Notes under the pieces: model-generated
Told to the model about the DNA's origin: nothing
Seen by the model: the letters and a program-made list of their open reading frames with translations, nothing else
The model's database searches: none
Translations under genes and position numbers: made by a program
Origin: Thiobacillus sp.
GTDB lineage: Bacteria > Pseudomonadota > Gammaproteobacteria > Burkholderiales > Thiobacillaceae
NCBI GenBank assembly: GCA_024710445.1
Contig: JANJUT010000276.1
Coordinates: 1-8,834 of the forward strand
DNA: 8,834 nt
Reading direction: 5' to 3'
Part shown: one piece after another, positions 1-8,351 of the stretch
How the letters are laid out: every line of letters begins with the position of its first letter
How positions within the stretch are numbered: position 1 is the stretch's first letter

Positions 1-22
1 GTTGAATAGTGCCGACACAGGG

Positions 23-685
23 CTACCCTGCGTTGTGCGTGCCAATCGCCGTCGCGAACGCGTCGACAACCGGCTGGATCAGGCCACGCTTGAGCTTGAG
101 TGCGGCCTGGTTCACCACCAGCCGCGAACTGATGTCGCTGATATGTTCCACCGCCACCAGGCCATTGGCCTTGAGCGTGCCGCCAGTGGAAACAAGATCG
201 ACGATGACATCGGACAGGCCAACCAGTGGGGCCAGTTCCATCGAACCGTAGAGCTTGATCATATCGATGTGCACGCCTTTGGATGCAAAGTGTTCGCGTG
301 CCGCATTCACGTATTTGGTTGCGACCCGGATTCGTGATCCCTGCCTGACACTGCCGGCGTAGTCGTAGCCTTCACGCACCGCCACCATCATGCTGCAGCG
401 CGCAATCCGCAGATCGAGCGGCTGATACAAGCCATTGCCACCATGCTCATTGAGTACGTCCTTGCCGGCAATACCGAGGTCGGCTGCGCCATATTGCACA
501 TAGGTTGGCACATCGCTGGCGCGCACGATGATGAGCCGCACATCGGCACGGTTGGTGCCGATAATGAGCTTGCGCGACGATTCCGGATTCTCGGACGGAG
601 TGATGCCTGCGGCCGCCAGCAGCGGCAGGGTTTCTTCAAAGATGCGGCCTTTGGACAGGGCCAGCGTGATGCCGGAGTAACTCAT
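23..685 (-). CDS. hisG: HisG (short form), ATP phosphoribosyltransferase catalytic subunit
   Basis: Catalyses condensation of ATP with PRPP, the first step of histidine synthesis. From the ATG at 685 it has 220 residues. The N-terminus [22 protein letters not shown] (family ITLALPKGR) and the PRPP-binding loop [14 protein letters not shown] (163-176) are diagnostic. It lacks the C-terminal regulatory domain of the long form (about 300 aa), so it belongs to the short HisG class, which needs the HisZ regulatory subunit; no hisZ lies in this window. A TTG two codons upstream (691) would add 2 residues, but the ATG fits the family N-terminus. No clear Shine-Dalgarno sequence precedes it. It ends in TAG 22 bases before the window edge; in many betaproteobacteria hisD comes next, but that cannot be seen here. 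Confidence 0.96.
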   Translation of the reverse strand: MSYSGITLALSKGRIFEETLPLLAAAGITPSENPESSRKLIIGTNRADVRLIIVRASDVPTYVQYGAADLGIAGKDVLNEHGGNGLYQPLDLRIARCSMMVAVREGYDYAGSVRQGSRIRVATKYVNAAREHFASKGVHIDMIKLYGSMELAPLVGLSDVIVDLVSTGGTLKANGLVAVEHISDISSRLVVNQAALKLKRGLIQPVVDAFATAIGTHNAG

Positions 686-699
686 ATTCAATATCTGAT

Positions 700-1953
<1,254 letters not shown>

Positions 1954-2190
1954 TCAGCGGGCCGCCCAGTCTTCGGGGGTATAGGTTTTCATCGACAGTG
2001 CATGGATCTCGGCATGCATCCGCGTACCCAATGCCTCATACACCAGTCGGTGCTGCTGGATCATGTTCTTGCCGCTGAAGGACGGGCTGACGATCACCGC
2101 CTGAAAATGCTGGCCATCGCCGTCCAGTTCAATGTAATCACACGGCAGTTTCTCGGTGATCCAGCCTTTGATGTCGTCGGGAGTAACCAT
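1954..2190 (-). CDS. ibaG: IbaG, BolA-family protein
   Basis: A 78-residue BolA/IbaG (formerly YrbA) family protein. Members bind monothiol glutaredoxins through a shared [2Fe-2S] cluster; E. coli IbaG is linked to acid tolerance. The conserved strands and helix are DGDGQHFQAVIVSPSF (23-38) and the C-terminal MHAEIHALSMKTYTPEDW (58-75). The last part contains the invariant histidine (63) expected to act as cluster ligand and the SMKTYTPEDW ending that separates IbaG from classical BolA. In E. coli ibaG also lies between the mla genes and murA, which supports the assignment. A GAGG site is 10 bases before the ATG. The stop codon abuts the murA start (TGAATG), so the two are likely coupled. Confidence 0.9.
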   Translation of the reverse strand: MVTPDDIKGWITEKLPCDYIELDGDGQHFQAVIVSPSFSGKNMIQQHRLVYEALGTRMHAEIHALSMKTYTPEDWAAR

Positions 2191-2206
2191 GCGTGTAATG
2201 CCTCAA

Positions 2207-2962
2207 TCAATGTCTGAGTTTGTAGCCGCTGCGTAACAGCGCCAGGGTAACCGCGGATATTGCCACAAAGCAGGCACTTGCGACCAGCAAACCGAGCCAG
2301 GGGTCGCTGTCCGAATGGCCCACGAAGGCATAACGAAAGCCGTCAATCAGATAAAACACCGGATTGGCGTGCGAAACCGCCTGCCAGAACGGCGGCAGCG
2401 AATGAATGGAGTAAAACACACCGGAAAGAAAGGTCAGCGGCAGAATGAGGAAGTTCTGGAACGCGGCCAGCTGGTCGTATTTTTCCGCCCAGATGCCGGC
2501 AAGGATGCCGAGCGCGCCCATGATGGCGCAGGCCAGCAAGCCATACGCCAGCAGCCAGCCCGGATGCGGCATCTGCCAGGTGGCAAACCACAGGGTCACG
2601 CCCCACACCCCCAGCCCCACGACCAGCCCGCGCAGAATGGCGGCGCCCAGATAGGCCAGGAAAAACTCCAGATACGATAGCGGCGGCAGCAACACGAACA
2701 CGATAGTGCCCTGCATCTTCGACTGGATCAGGCTGGACGAGCTGTTGGCAAACGCATTCTGCAGCATGCTCATCATCACCAGACCGGGCACCAGAAAGCT
2801 GGAGTAGGACACGCCGGGATAGACCTCGATATGCGCTTCCAGCACATGCGAAAAAATCAGCAGATAGAGCAAGGCCGTGACCACCGGGGCGACCACCGTC
2901 TGCACCACCACTTTCCAGAAGCGCAGCAGTTCCTTGTAGAACAGCGCTGAAAATCCGCTCAT
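2207..2962 (-). CDS. yadH: YadH-like ABC-2 exporter permease
   Basis: The membrane subunit paired with the preceding ATPase; 251 residues, close to E. coli YadH (256). About six hydrophobic segments are visible (near 20-37, 55-75, 100-128, 135-158, 168-186 and 221-243). Family-like features include FLVPGLVMMSMLQNAFANSS (56-75), the LPLTFLSGVFYSIHSLPPFW segment (174-193) and the HANPVFYLIDGFRYAFVG motif (198-215), which is the ABC-2 permease signature region. Both ends fit: the ATG overlaps the ATPase stop by 4 nt, and ibaG follows after 16 bases. YadGH-type transporters are widespread but have no firmly established substrate; related ABC-2 systems export drugs, lipids or polysaccharides. Confidence 0.9.
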   Translation of the reverse strand: MSGFSALFYKELLRFWKVVVQTVVAPVVTALLYLLIFSHVLEAHIEVYPGVSYSSFLVPGLVMMSMLQNAFANSSSSLIQSKMQGTIVFVLLPPLSYLEFFLAYLGAAILRGLVVGLGVWGVTLWFATWQMPHPGWLLAYGLLACAIMGALGILAGIWAEKYDQLAAFQNFLILPLTFLSGVFYSIHSLPPFWQAVSHANPVFYLIDGFRYAFVGHSDSDPWLGLLVASACFVAISAVTLALLRSGYKLRH

Positions 2963-3867
2963 GCCCGCCTCATGATGTCGGTGAAGACATCCTCCAGATC
3001 CGGTTCCTGCAGCCGCATTTCGAGCACCCGCGTATCTGCCACGCGCAAATCCGCCAGCAATGTCTCCAGGTCCGAGTACTCGCTGAAGTTAAACCGCCAG
3101 CTGCCATCCGGGTCGCGCTGCAGGCGCTTCTGCCAGACATCGGGCACCACCTCTGAATCCAGGCGCAACTGTGCGCAATGTTCGTTGGTCAGTTTCAGCA
3201 AATTCCGCGTTGCATCCAGCGCCACCACGCGGCCGCTTTTCAACATGGCAATCCGGCCGCACAGCGCCTGAGCCTCTTCCAGATAATGCGTGGTCAGCAG
3301 AATGGTGTGCCCCTCGCGGTTGAGGCGGCTGATGAACTCCCATAACGAGCGGCGCAGGTCGACGTCGACCCCGGCGGTCGGCTCGTCCAGCACGATGACC
3401 GGCGGCTTGTGCACCAGCGCCTGTGCCACCAGCAAGCGGCGCTTCATGCCGCCCGACAGCCTTTGCGTATTCTTGTCGGCATGCTGGGTGAGATCGAGGT
3501 GATGCATCACCTCGTCGATCCAGCCCTCATTGCGCTTGAGACCGAAATAACCTGACTGAATGTGCAGGGTTTCACGCACATTGAAAAAAGGATCGTAGAC
3601 CAGCTCCTGTGGCACCATGCCCAGGGCTCGGCGCGACTGGCGATAGTCACGCACGACATCGTGGCCCATGATCACGGCATGGCCGGAATCGGCCCGGGTG
3701 AGACCGGCCAGAATCGAGATCAAAGTGGTTTTGCCTGCGCCATTCGGTCCCAGCAGACCAAAAAACTCGCCTTGCTGAATCTCGAGTGACACGCCATCGA
3801 GCGCCTGAGTCGTGTGAAAACGCTTGCACAGGCCGCTGACGTGGATCGCGGGAATGGTCTGGCTCAT
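2959..3867 (-). CDS. yadG: YadG-like ABC-2 exporter ATPase
   Basis: The ATP-binding subunit of an ABC-2 type exporter, 302 residues, close to E. coli YadG (308). Walker A GPNGAGKT is at 40-47, the Q-loop VPQE at 85-88, signature LSGGMKRRL at 137-145, Walker B VIVLDEP at 157-163 followed by TAGVDVDLRRSLW (164-176), and the H-loop TTHYLEEAQ at 192-200. The DEPTAGVD-x-x-LRRS-x-W pattern is characteristic of YadG. A C-terminal domain of about 90 residues follows, ending in the family-like LEDVFTDIMR. The cargo is unknown for the family. It overlaps mlaB by 4 nt upstream and its permease by 4 nt downstream, so the pair is translationally coupled to the mla genes. The symbol reflects similarity to E. 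coli YadG, not a tested function. Confidence 0.9.
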   Translation of the reverse strand: MSQTIPAIHVSGLCKRFHTTQALDGVSLEIQQGEFFGLLGPNGAGKTTLISILAGLTRADSGHAVIMGHDVVRDYRQSRRALGMVPQELVYDPFFNVRETLHIQSGYFGLKRNEGWIDEVMHHLDLTQHADKNTQRLSGGMKRRLLVAQALVHKPPVIVLDEPTAGVDVDLRRSLWEFISRLNREGHTILLTTHYLEEAQALCGRIAMLKSGRVVALDATRNLLKLTNEHCAQLRLDSEVVPDVWQKRLQRDPDGSWRFNFSEYSDLETLLADLRVADTRVLEMRLQEPDLEDVFTDIMRRA

Positions 3868-4142
3868 GCGGGCAATAGCCCTGACACTCCGTACAACTCG
3901 GCTAAAGTGGTAAAACTGGCAGGTAAATCCTTGCAGACAAGCGACCGTCCGGCTTGCCGCACCTGGCGCATGGCGCTGAAGATGAGCGCGAGCGCAGCCG
4001 AATCCGCCGACTCAACACCGCTGAAATCAAGAGTGTCGATGTCCTTCGCCAGTTGCGGCTGCAATTCACGCAACAGGCCGCCCACGCTATCAACGGTGAC
4101 CACCCCGGAAATGCGGCAGCACGTGCCCTCACATGCAATCAC
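3864..4142 (-). CDS. mlaB: MlaB, STAS-domain subunit of the Mla complex
   Basis: A 92-residue single STAS-domain protein, the cytoplasmic subunit that binds MlaF and is needed for assembly and activity of MlaFEDB. The central strand-loop-helix reads LDFSGVESADSAALALIFSA (38-57), where the DSxxLAL pattern matches the MlaB loop; serine 48 falls where E. coli MlaB has a functionally important threonine. The C-terminus (LAELYGVSGLLP, 80-91) also matches E. coli MlaB. The start is a GTG giving a 4-nt GTGA overlap with the mlaC stop. There is no alternative ATG before an upstream in-frame stop at 4172-4170, and no clear ribosome-binding site, so translation probably depends on coupling to mlaC. It has four cysteines (4, 8, 9, 70), three clustered at the N-terminus, of no known meaning. 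Confidence 0.9.
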   Translation of the reverse strand: MIACEGTCCRISGVVTVDSVGGLLRELQPQLAKDIDTLDFSGVESADSAALALIFSAMRQVRQAGRSLVCKDLPASFTTLAELYGVSGLLPA

Positions 4143-4774
4143 GAGTTGGGGCGCGAGACGGGTTTGGCTTCACCGCGCGCGGACTGGGCAGCGAGCGTGC
4201 TGATCAAGCCATCGATGCCGTTCTGACGTATGGTATTGGAAAAAGACGAGCGGTAATTGGTAACCAGACTCACGCCGTCAATCGACACGTCATAAACCTT
4301 CCAGCCAAATGAAGTTTTATACATGCTGTAATTGATCGGGATGGGCTGTCCGCCAGGCTGTCGTATTTCGGAACGCACCGTCACGTCGGTATCGCCCGGC
4401 TTCATGCTCATTGGCTTGAAATCCACCGTTTGATTGTTAAATGCCATCAGCGAACTGGAATAGGTCCGAACCATCAAATTACGGAACTCGGTTACCAGCT
4501 CCTGCTTTTGCCTGGCCGTTGCGCGCGGCCAATGCTTGCCGATCACCAGCTGGGTCATGCGATTGAAATCAAAAATCGGCAGGATTTTGGTTTCCACCAG
4601 TTGGTAAATCTTGCGCTGGTTGCCGTTCTGGATATCACGATCCTGCTTCAGAACCGACAGAACTTCCTGGGTGGTAGCACGCGCCAGAACATCAGGCGGC
4701 GTATCTGCAGCCAGCACCGGGCTGGCATTCAACCCGACCATCAGCGCCAGCACCATCAAAAATGAACGCAACAT
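4139..4774 (-). CDS. mlaC: MlaC, periplasmic phospholipid carrier
   Basis: The soluble periplasmic protein that shuttles phospholipids between the MlaFEDB complex and the outer-membrane component. It has 211 residues, like E. coli MlaC (211). A signal peptide (1-22 or 23, cleavage near VLA-AD) is followed by the Tol-Tol-Ttg2/MlaC domain. Recognisable segments are ILPIFDFNRMTQLVIGKHW (64-82), TEFRNLMVRTYSSSL (95-109), INYSMYK...GWKVYDVSIDGVSLVTNYRSSF with the conserved core at about 147-178, and a C-terminal GIDGLISTLA helix (186-195). The ATG at 4774 has AGGA 9 bases upstream. It is separated from the preceding TolC-family gene by 64 bases, the largest gap between the cluster genes downstream of mlaF, and overlaps mlaB by 4 nt. 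Confidence 0.95.
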   Translation of the reverse strand: MLRSFLMVLALMVGLNASPVLAADTPPDVLARATTQEVLSVLKQDRDIQNGNQRKIYQLVETKILPIFDFNRMTQLVIGKHWPRATARQKQELVTEFRNLMVRTYSSSLMAFNNQTVDFKPMSMKPGDTDVTVRSEIRQPGGQPIPINYSMYKTSFGWKVYDVSIDGVSLVTNYRSSFSNTIRQNGIDGLISTLAAQSARGEAKPVSRPNS

Positions 4775-4780
4775 AATTAG

Positions 4781-4825
4781 TATTCCTGTTTAAAAATCGG
4801 GATTATTCAAGTCAGGCAAGGAATA
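4781..4825 (-). repeat. Inverted repeat over the mlaC ribosome-binding site
   Basis: In the 64-base gap between the TolC-family gene and mlaC, the transcript contains TATTCCT (4825-4819) and AGGAATA (4787-4781), a perfect 7-bp inverted repeat with a 31-nt spacer. The downstream arm contains AGGA, the probable mlaC Shine-Dalgarno sequence, 9 bases before the ATG. Pairing would mask that site. The stem is short and AT-rich with a long loop, so it may be chance. No terminator-like hairpin or convincing promoter was found in this gap. Confidence 0.3.
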
Positions 4826-4838
4826 GACGTACCCAACC

Positions 4839-6200
4839 TTATTTGAGTTCACCTGTCAGGCGTACCAACTGGGCCACGTTCATGTTGTAGTCATTCACCG
4901 TACGCAAATAGTCGGTCTGCGCCAGCACGTAATTCCTCATGGCGTCGGCCACTTTGTCGGCGCTTTCCATGCCTGCCGAAAAATCAGCCAGCGACGCCAC
5001 CATCCAGCGACGGGCAGCGGCCGCGCCCTCAGCCAGTTCGCGCTGGCCTTCAAAATTGGCCTGGGCATTGGCATAGGCTTCGCCCACTTCAAATGGAATT
5101 CCAGCCACGGCAAAGGCCTTCTTGTGATTGAGTGCTTCCAGCTCGGCTTGCGCCTGATTGACACGAGCGCTCGCCACACCAAACACCGAATCCCACTTCA
5201 CGCCGACAACCGGCGTCAGACCACCGCCGTTGAATGCATCGTTAATGTAGGGGTTATCCAGCCGATCGCGCTGTGAAGCGTAGTTCAACTGGCCAATTAC
5301 CCCCGCGTACACATCCGGCATGCGGTCGGCTTTCTTGGCGGCCACCAGTGCGCGACGCGCACGCAAACCGGCTTCAAGCTGCTGCATTTCGGGGCGATCC
5401 TGCAAGGCACGCGACTGGAACTCGGCCAATTCAATCAACGGAAAAGCCACCGGCTCGATCCGTTGATCGGCAACGCTCAAATCAGCTCTCAGACCGGCGC
5501 CGGTCAGGACCTTCAGCCCGTCCAGGCTGATTTTCTCGATGGCCCGCGATTGATGCACGTATTTGGCAAGCATGCCCCTGGCGGTCTGCAGGGCATACAG
5601 GTCAGACTGCTTGGCATCGCCCCGCTCTTCCTTGAGGCTGCGCTCCACCCGGTCGATCGTCTGATTCAGCCGGCCTTGCATGTCTTCCAGGAACACCCGG
5701 GTGTCACGTGCCGTCAGATAGCCGAAATAGGCCCGCTTGGTATCGTATGCCGTGTCGGCGCGCGTCTGGCGGAGTTCGCCGCGCTTGAGGTCGATATTGC
5801 CCTGGGCAGCTTCGCCATAACGCTCGATCTTGCCAAAGGTATACAGTGGCTTGATCAAGGCGAAATCCAGATGCGTCCAGTCTGAAACGCCATCGAGCTT
5901 GTCACCATCCGTACGAGGCTGGGTACCTGAATAAGCGCCATTCTGATAAAAACCACCGTCAACTTTTGGTGCCAGCCCAATAAAGGCATTGGCACTCACG
6001 CGCCAGCCCGCATTCCCCTTAACCTCCTCCAATACCCCACGCGCAGCCTCGACCACCTGCTCGCGCTCCTTGATCCGGGGGTCTGCCGTCAGACTCATTT
6101 CCACAGCCTGCTGCAGGTTGATGGTTTCTGCCTGCCCCGGCAGGGCGGCGAGCAGCACGCCTGCTGCCATAAGTGTGCGTGTCAGTGTATTGAATGTCAT
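4839..6200 (-). CDS. TolC-family outer-membrane channel protein within the mla operon
   Basis: A 453-residue TolC/outer membrane efflux protein family member, expected to trimerise as an outer-membrane barrel with a periplasmic alpha-helical tunnel. A signal peptide (residues 1-24, cleavage probably after GQA) opens the protein. There is no cysteine anywhere, so it is not a lipoprotein like some relatives. The internal two-fold repeat of the family is visible: each half starts with long amphipathic helices (about 28-65 and 255-293), then a region with beta strands (about 67-122 with ALIKPLYTFGKIERYGEAA, and 295-345 with LTPVVGVKWDSVFG), then another long helical hairpin (130-235 and 347-450). 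Its ATG overlaps the mlaD stop by 4 nt and has a strong AAGGAG site. No periplasmic adaptor (HlyD/AcrA type) gene lies nearby; the transport genes around it are Mla and YadGH. The family call is firm, but a role in lipid transport is inferred only from position. Confidence 0.9.
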   Translation of the reverse strand: MTFNTLTRTLMAAGVLLAALPGQAETINLQQAVEMSLTADPRIKEREQVVEAARGVLEEVKGNAGWRVSANAFIGLAPKVDGGFYQNGAYSGTQPRTDGDKLDGVSDWTHLDFALIKPLYTFGKIERYGEAAQGNIDLKRGELRQTRADTAYDTKRAYFGYLTARDTRVFLEDMQGRLNQTIDRVERSLKEERGDAKQSDLYALQTARGMLAKYVHQSRAIEKISLDGLKVLTGAGLRADLSVADQRIEPVAFPLIELAEFQSRALQDRPEMQQLEAGLRARRALVAAKKADRMPDVYAGVIGQLNYASQRDRLDNPYINDAFNGGGLTPVVGVKWDSVFGVASARVNQAQAELEALNHKKAFAVAGIPFEVGEAYANAQANFEGQRELAEGAAAARRWMVASLADFSAGMESADKVADAMRNYVLAQTDYLRTVNDYNMNVAQLVRLTGELK

Positions 6201-6664
6201 TGTGGCGCTCCTTCTTGAGCCTTACCGTATAAAAAATGGCCGATCAGATTTTCCAGTACCACCGCATCCTGCGTGAGAACAATCTGGTCCTTGTCTTTCA
6301 GTTTGACGCTGTCCCCGCCCGCCTCCAGGCCAATGTATTGCTCGCCCAATAGCCCCGAGGTCATGATGGCCGCAGTAGTGTCCTTAGGGAAAGCATAGCG
6401 CTTGTCCAGGCGAAGCGTAACCGCCGCCTCGTATAGTTCGTTATCAAATTTCACATCCGTCACCCGCCCCACCACAACCCCGGCACTCTTGACCGGTGCA
6501 CGCGGCTTCAGGCCACCGATGTTTTCGAAACGCGCAACGACTTCGTAGCTGTTCGAAACATTTACGGTATTCATGCTGCCAACCTTAAGTGTCAGAAACA
6601 ACAATGCAGCAATGCCTGCAATAACAAATAATCCCACCCAGAGATCGAGTACGGTCTTGTTCAT
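6197..6664 (-). CDS. mlaD: MlaD, MCE-domain lipid-binding subunit
   Basis: The membrane-anchored MCE protein that forms a hexameric ring on the periplasmic side of MlaE and passes phospholipids to or from MlaC. It has 155 residues. A short cytoplasmic N-terminus leads into one transmembrane helix (about 8-27), then the MCE domain (about 39-117) with FENIGGLKPRAPVKSAGVVV at 46-65 and GLLGEQYIGLEAGG at 104-117, both typical of MlaD. The C-terminal part carries the amphipathic VVLENLIGHFLYG (135-147), which in this family lines the central pore. It is shorter than E. coli MlaD (183 aa), mainly at the C-terminus. The ATG is 4 bases after the mlaE stop, with GGGGA about 12 bases upstream. Its stop codon overlaps the start of the TolC-family gene by 4 nt. 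Confidence 0.95.
   Translation of the reverse strand: MNKTVLDLWVGLFVIAGIAALLFLTLKVGSMNTVNVSNSYEVVARFENIGGLKPRAPVKSAGVVVGRVTDVKFDNELYEAAVTLRLDKRYAFPKDTTAAIMTSGLLGEQYIGLEAGGDSVKLKDKDQIVLTQDAVVLENLIGHFLYGKAQEGAPQ
6208..6213 (-). promoter_or_regulatory. Strong Shine-Dalgarno sequence of the TolC-family gene
   Basis: AAGGAG on the minus strand, 7 bases before the ATG at 6200 and inside the end of mlaD. Despite the 4-nt overlap with mlaD, the gene has its own near-consensus ribosome-binding site, the best in the window. Confidence 0.75.
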
Positions 6665-6668
6665 GATG

Positions 6669-7457
6669 TTAGTTAAGTCCCCGGAACATGAATGCAGTCA
6701 AAACAAAATCAAGCGCCAACACGGCAAGGCTGGACATCACCACCGTGCGGGTCGTGGCACCCGACACGCCTTCCGCCGTGGGCGGGGCATCGTAGCCTTC
6801 AAACAAGGCAATGGCGGTAATGGCAATGCCAAACACCACACTCTTGATTACGCCATTCAGAATATCCTGTTCGAAATCAACCGCACTCTGCATCTGCGAC
6901 CAGAACGAGCCTTCATCCACCCCGATCAATTGAACGCCAACCAGGTAGCCACCCAGGATACCCATGGCCGAGAACAGAGCGGCCAGAAGCGGCATGGAAA
7001 TCACACCAGCCCAGAAGCGCGGCGCCACCACCCGGGCCATCGGGTCAACCGCCATCATTTCCATCGCCGACAATTGCTCGGTTGCCTTCATCAAGCCGAT
7101 TTCGGCCGTGATTGCACTTCCGGCACGGCTGGCAAACAGCAAGGCCGCCACCACCGGACCCAACTCACGCACCAGCGACATCGCCACCAGAACACCGAGC
7201 GCAGATTCCGAGCCATAGGTCTGCAAGGTTTCGTAGCCCTGCAGGCCCAGCACCATACCCACAAACAGGCCCGACACCAGAATGATGATGAGCGACAGCA
7301 CGCCGCTGAAATAGATCTCGCGAATGGTGAGGCCGAAGCGGCGGAACGCCGTTCCGGAATGCAGCAGAATGGCCAGAACGAAGCGGGTCGCATAGCCAAT
7401 GCGCCAGACCCCTTCTATGGTGCGGTTTCCCAGGTTTTCAATGGCTTGCTTAAGCAC
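6669..7457 (-). CDS. mlaE: MlaE, permease of the Mla phospholipid transporter
   Basis: The integral membrane permease of the MlaFEDB complex, working as a dimer that couples ATP hydrolysis by MlaF to lipid movement through the MlaD ring. From the chosen GTG start it is 262 residues, close to the 260 of E. coli MlaE. An N-terminal interfacial helix is followed by several hydrophobic segments (about 50-70, 85-115, 145-175, 200-220, 240-260). The family hallmark lies in the centre: [20 protein letters not shown], followed shortly by [12 protein letters not shown]. The reading frame is open further upstream to an ATG at 7553, but the GTG at 7457 is preferred. It has a strong GGGAGG ribosome-binding site 5 bases upstream and gives the usual MlaE N-terminus ([13 protein letters not shown]), whereas the longer form would overlap mlaF by over 100 bases. 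mlaD follows after 4 bases. Confidence 0.95.
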   Translation of the reverse strand: MLKQAIENLGNRTIEGVWRIGYATRFVLAILLHSGTAFRRFGLTIREIYFSGVLSLIIILVSGLFVGMVLGLQGYETLQTYGSESALGVLVAMSLVRELGPVVAALLFASRAGSAITAEIGLMKATEQLSAMEMMAVDPMARVVAPRFWAGVISMPLLAALFSAMGILGGYLVGVQLIGVDEGSFWSQMQSAVDFEQDILNGVIKSVVFGIAITAIALFEGYDAPPTAEGVSGATTRTVVMSSLAVLALDFVLTAFMFRGLN

Positions 7458-8298
7458 GCTGGCCTCCCAGCCGCAGATCGTCAGCATAGGCTGCTGCCGG
7501 ATAATGAAAAGGCACCGGACCATCCGCCTCACCATGCACAAACTGGTGCACATAGGGCAGACCGGAGTTGCGGATCTCGTCCGCCGTTCCTTGCGCCACG
7601 ATCACGCCTTCCGAAACGAAGTACACGTAGTCGACAATTTTCAGGGATTCCTGCACATCGTGCGTCACCACCAGCGACGTCAGCCCCAGCGTATCGGTCA
7701 GGCGCCGGATCAGATTGCCGGTTATTCCCAGCGATATGGGATCGAGTCCGGCAAAGGGTTCGTCGTACATCACCAGTTGCGGATCCAGTGCGATCGCACG
7801 TGCCAGTGCGACACGACGCGCCATTCCGCCCGACAACTCGGATGGCATCATCTGCGCCGCCCCGCGCAGGCCCACCGCATGCAGTTTCAGCAGCACCAGG
7901 TCGCGGATGGCGTTTTCCGGCAGATCGGTATGCTCCCGCAACTGGTATGCCACATTATCGAACACCGATATGTCGGTGAACAGCGCACCAAACTGGAACA
8001 GCATGCCCATCTTGCGGCGCAAACGGTACAAACCGGCTTGATCCAGATCGCCCACCGATTCCCCCGCCACACGCACCGTCCCCTGGCTGGGCTTGATCTG
8101 TCCGCCAATCAAACGCAAGAGTGTGGTCTTGCCGCAGCCGCTGCTGCCCATGATGGCGATCACCTGCCCGCGCCTGGCAGTCAGGTTGATGCCTTTTAGT
8201 ACGGGGCGGTCACCATACTTGAATGCAACATCTGCGATTTCGACCAGCGTGTCGTTGTGCACGGCGGCAGGCCTAAGTTGTGGTTCGAGGGCTGGCAT
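7450..8298 (-). CDS. mlaF: MlaF, ATPase of the Mla phospholipid transporter
   Basis: The cytoplasmic ATP-binding subunit of the MlaFEDB inner-membrane complex, which powers phospholipid movement between inner and outer membranes. Counted from the ATG at 8298 (282 aa), Walker A GSSGCGKT is at 51-58, the Q-loop glutamine near 102, signature LSGGMAR at 155-161, Walker B LVMYDEP at 175-181 and the H-loop histidine near 213. The C-terminal tail, with [10 protein letters not shown] at about 259-268, is the MlaF-type extension that distinguishes it from other ABC ATPases, and the segment [20 protein letters not shown] is also typical. E. coli MlaF is 269 residues. The start is uncertain: the ATG at 8298 has no clear Shine-Dalgarno sequence, and a TTG at 8313 in the same frame would add 5 residues. 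It is the first mla gene and overlaps mlaE by 8 nt. Confidence 0.95.
   Translation of the reverse strand: MPALEPQLRPAAVHNDTLVEIADVAFKYGDRPVLKGINLTARRGQVIAIMGSSGCGKTTLLRLIGGQIKPSQGTVRVAGESVGDLDQAGLYRLRRKMGMLFQFGALFTDISVFDNVAYQLREHTDLPENAIRDLVLLKLHAVGLRGAAQMMPSELSGGMARRVALARAIALDPQLVMYDEPFAGLDPISLGITGNLIRRLTDTLGLTSLVVTHDVQESLKIVDYVYFVSEGVIVAQGTADEIRNSGLPYVHQFVHGEADGPVPFHYPAAAYADDLRLGGQRA
7463..7468 (-). promoter_or_regulatory. Shine-Dalgarno sequence fixing the mlaE start
   Basis: GGGAGG on the minus strand, 5 bases before the GTG at 7457 and inside the 3' end of mlaF. It is the only good ribosome-binding site near the mlaE candidates and argues for the GTG start rather than the longer ATG-started frame. 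Confidence 0.7.
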
Positions 8299-8351
8299 TA
8301 TTACAGAAGGCAAGCATGCAGACGGTATGTCATGACGGTTTAAAAACGTTC

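Noticed and set aside
686..691. A hisG start at TTG 691
   Set aside because: The ATG two codons downstream gives the usual HisG N-terminus; neither start has a clear ribosome-binding site, so the more common start codon is preferred.
4775..4838. A promoter ahead of mlaC (TTGCCT, 17-base spacer, TTTTTA)
   Set aside because: Both hexamers match the sigma-70 consensus poorly and such matches are expected by chance in AT-rich gaps.
7458..7553. A longer mlaE starting at the ATG at 7553
   Set aside because: It would overlap mlaF by 104 bases and add an N-terminus unlike the family, whereas the GTG at 7457 has GGGAGG at ideal spacing and gives the normal length.
6573..7979. A 468-codon open frame on the plus strand
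   Set aside because: It lies antisense to the clearly conserved mlaD, mlaE and mlaF genes, its translation is rich in His, Arg and Gln with no recognisable domain, and long antisense frames are common in GC-rich coding DNA.
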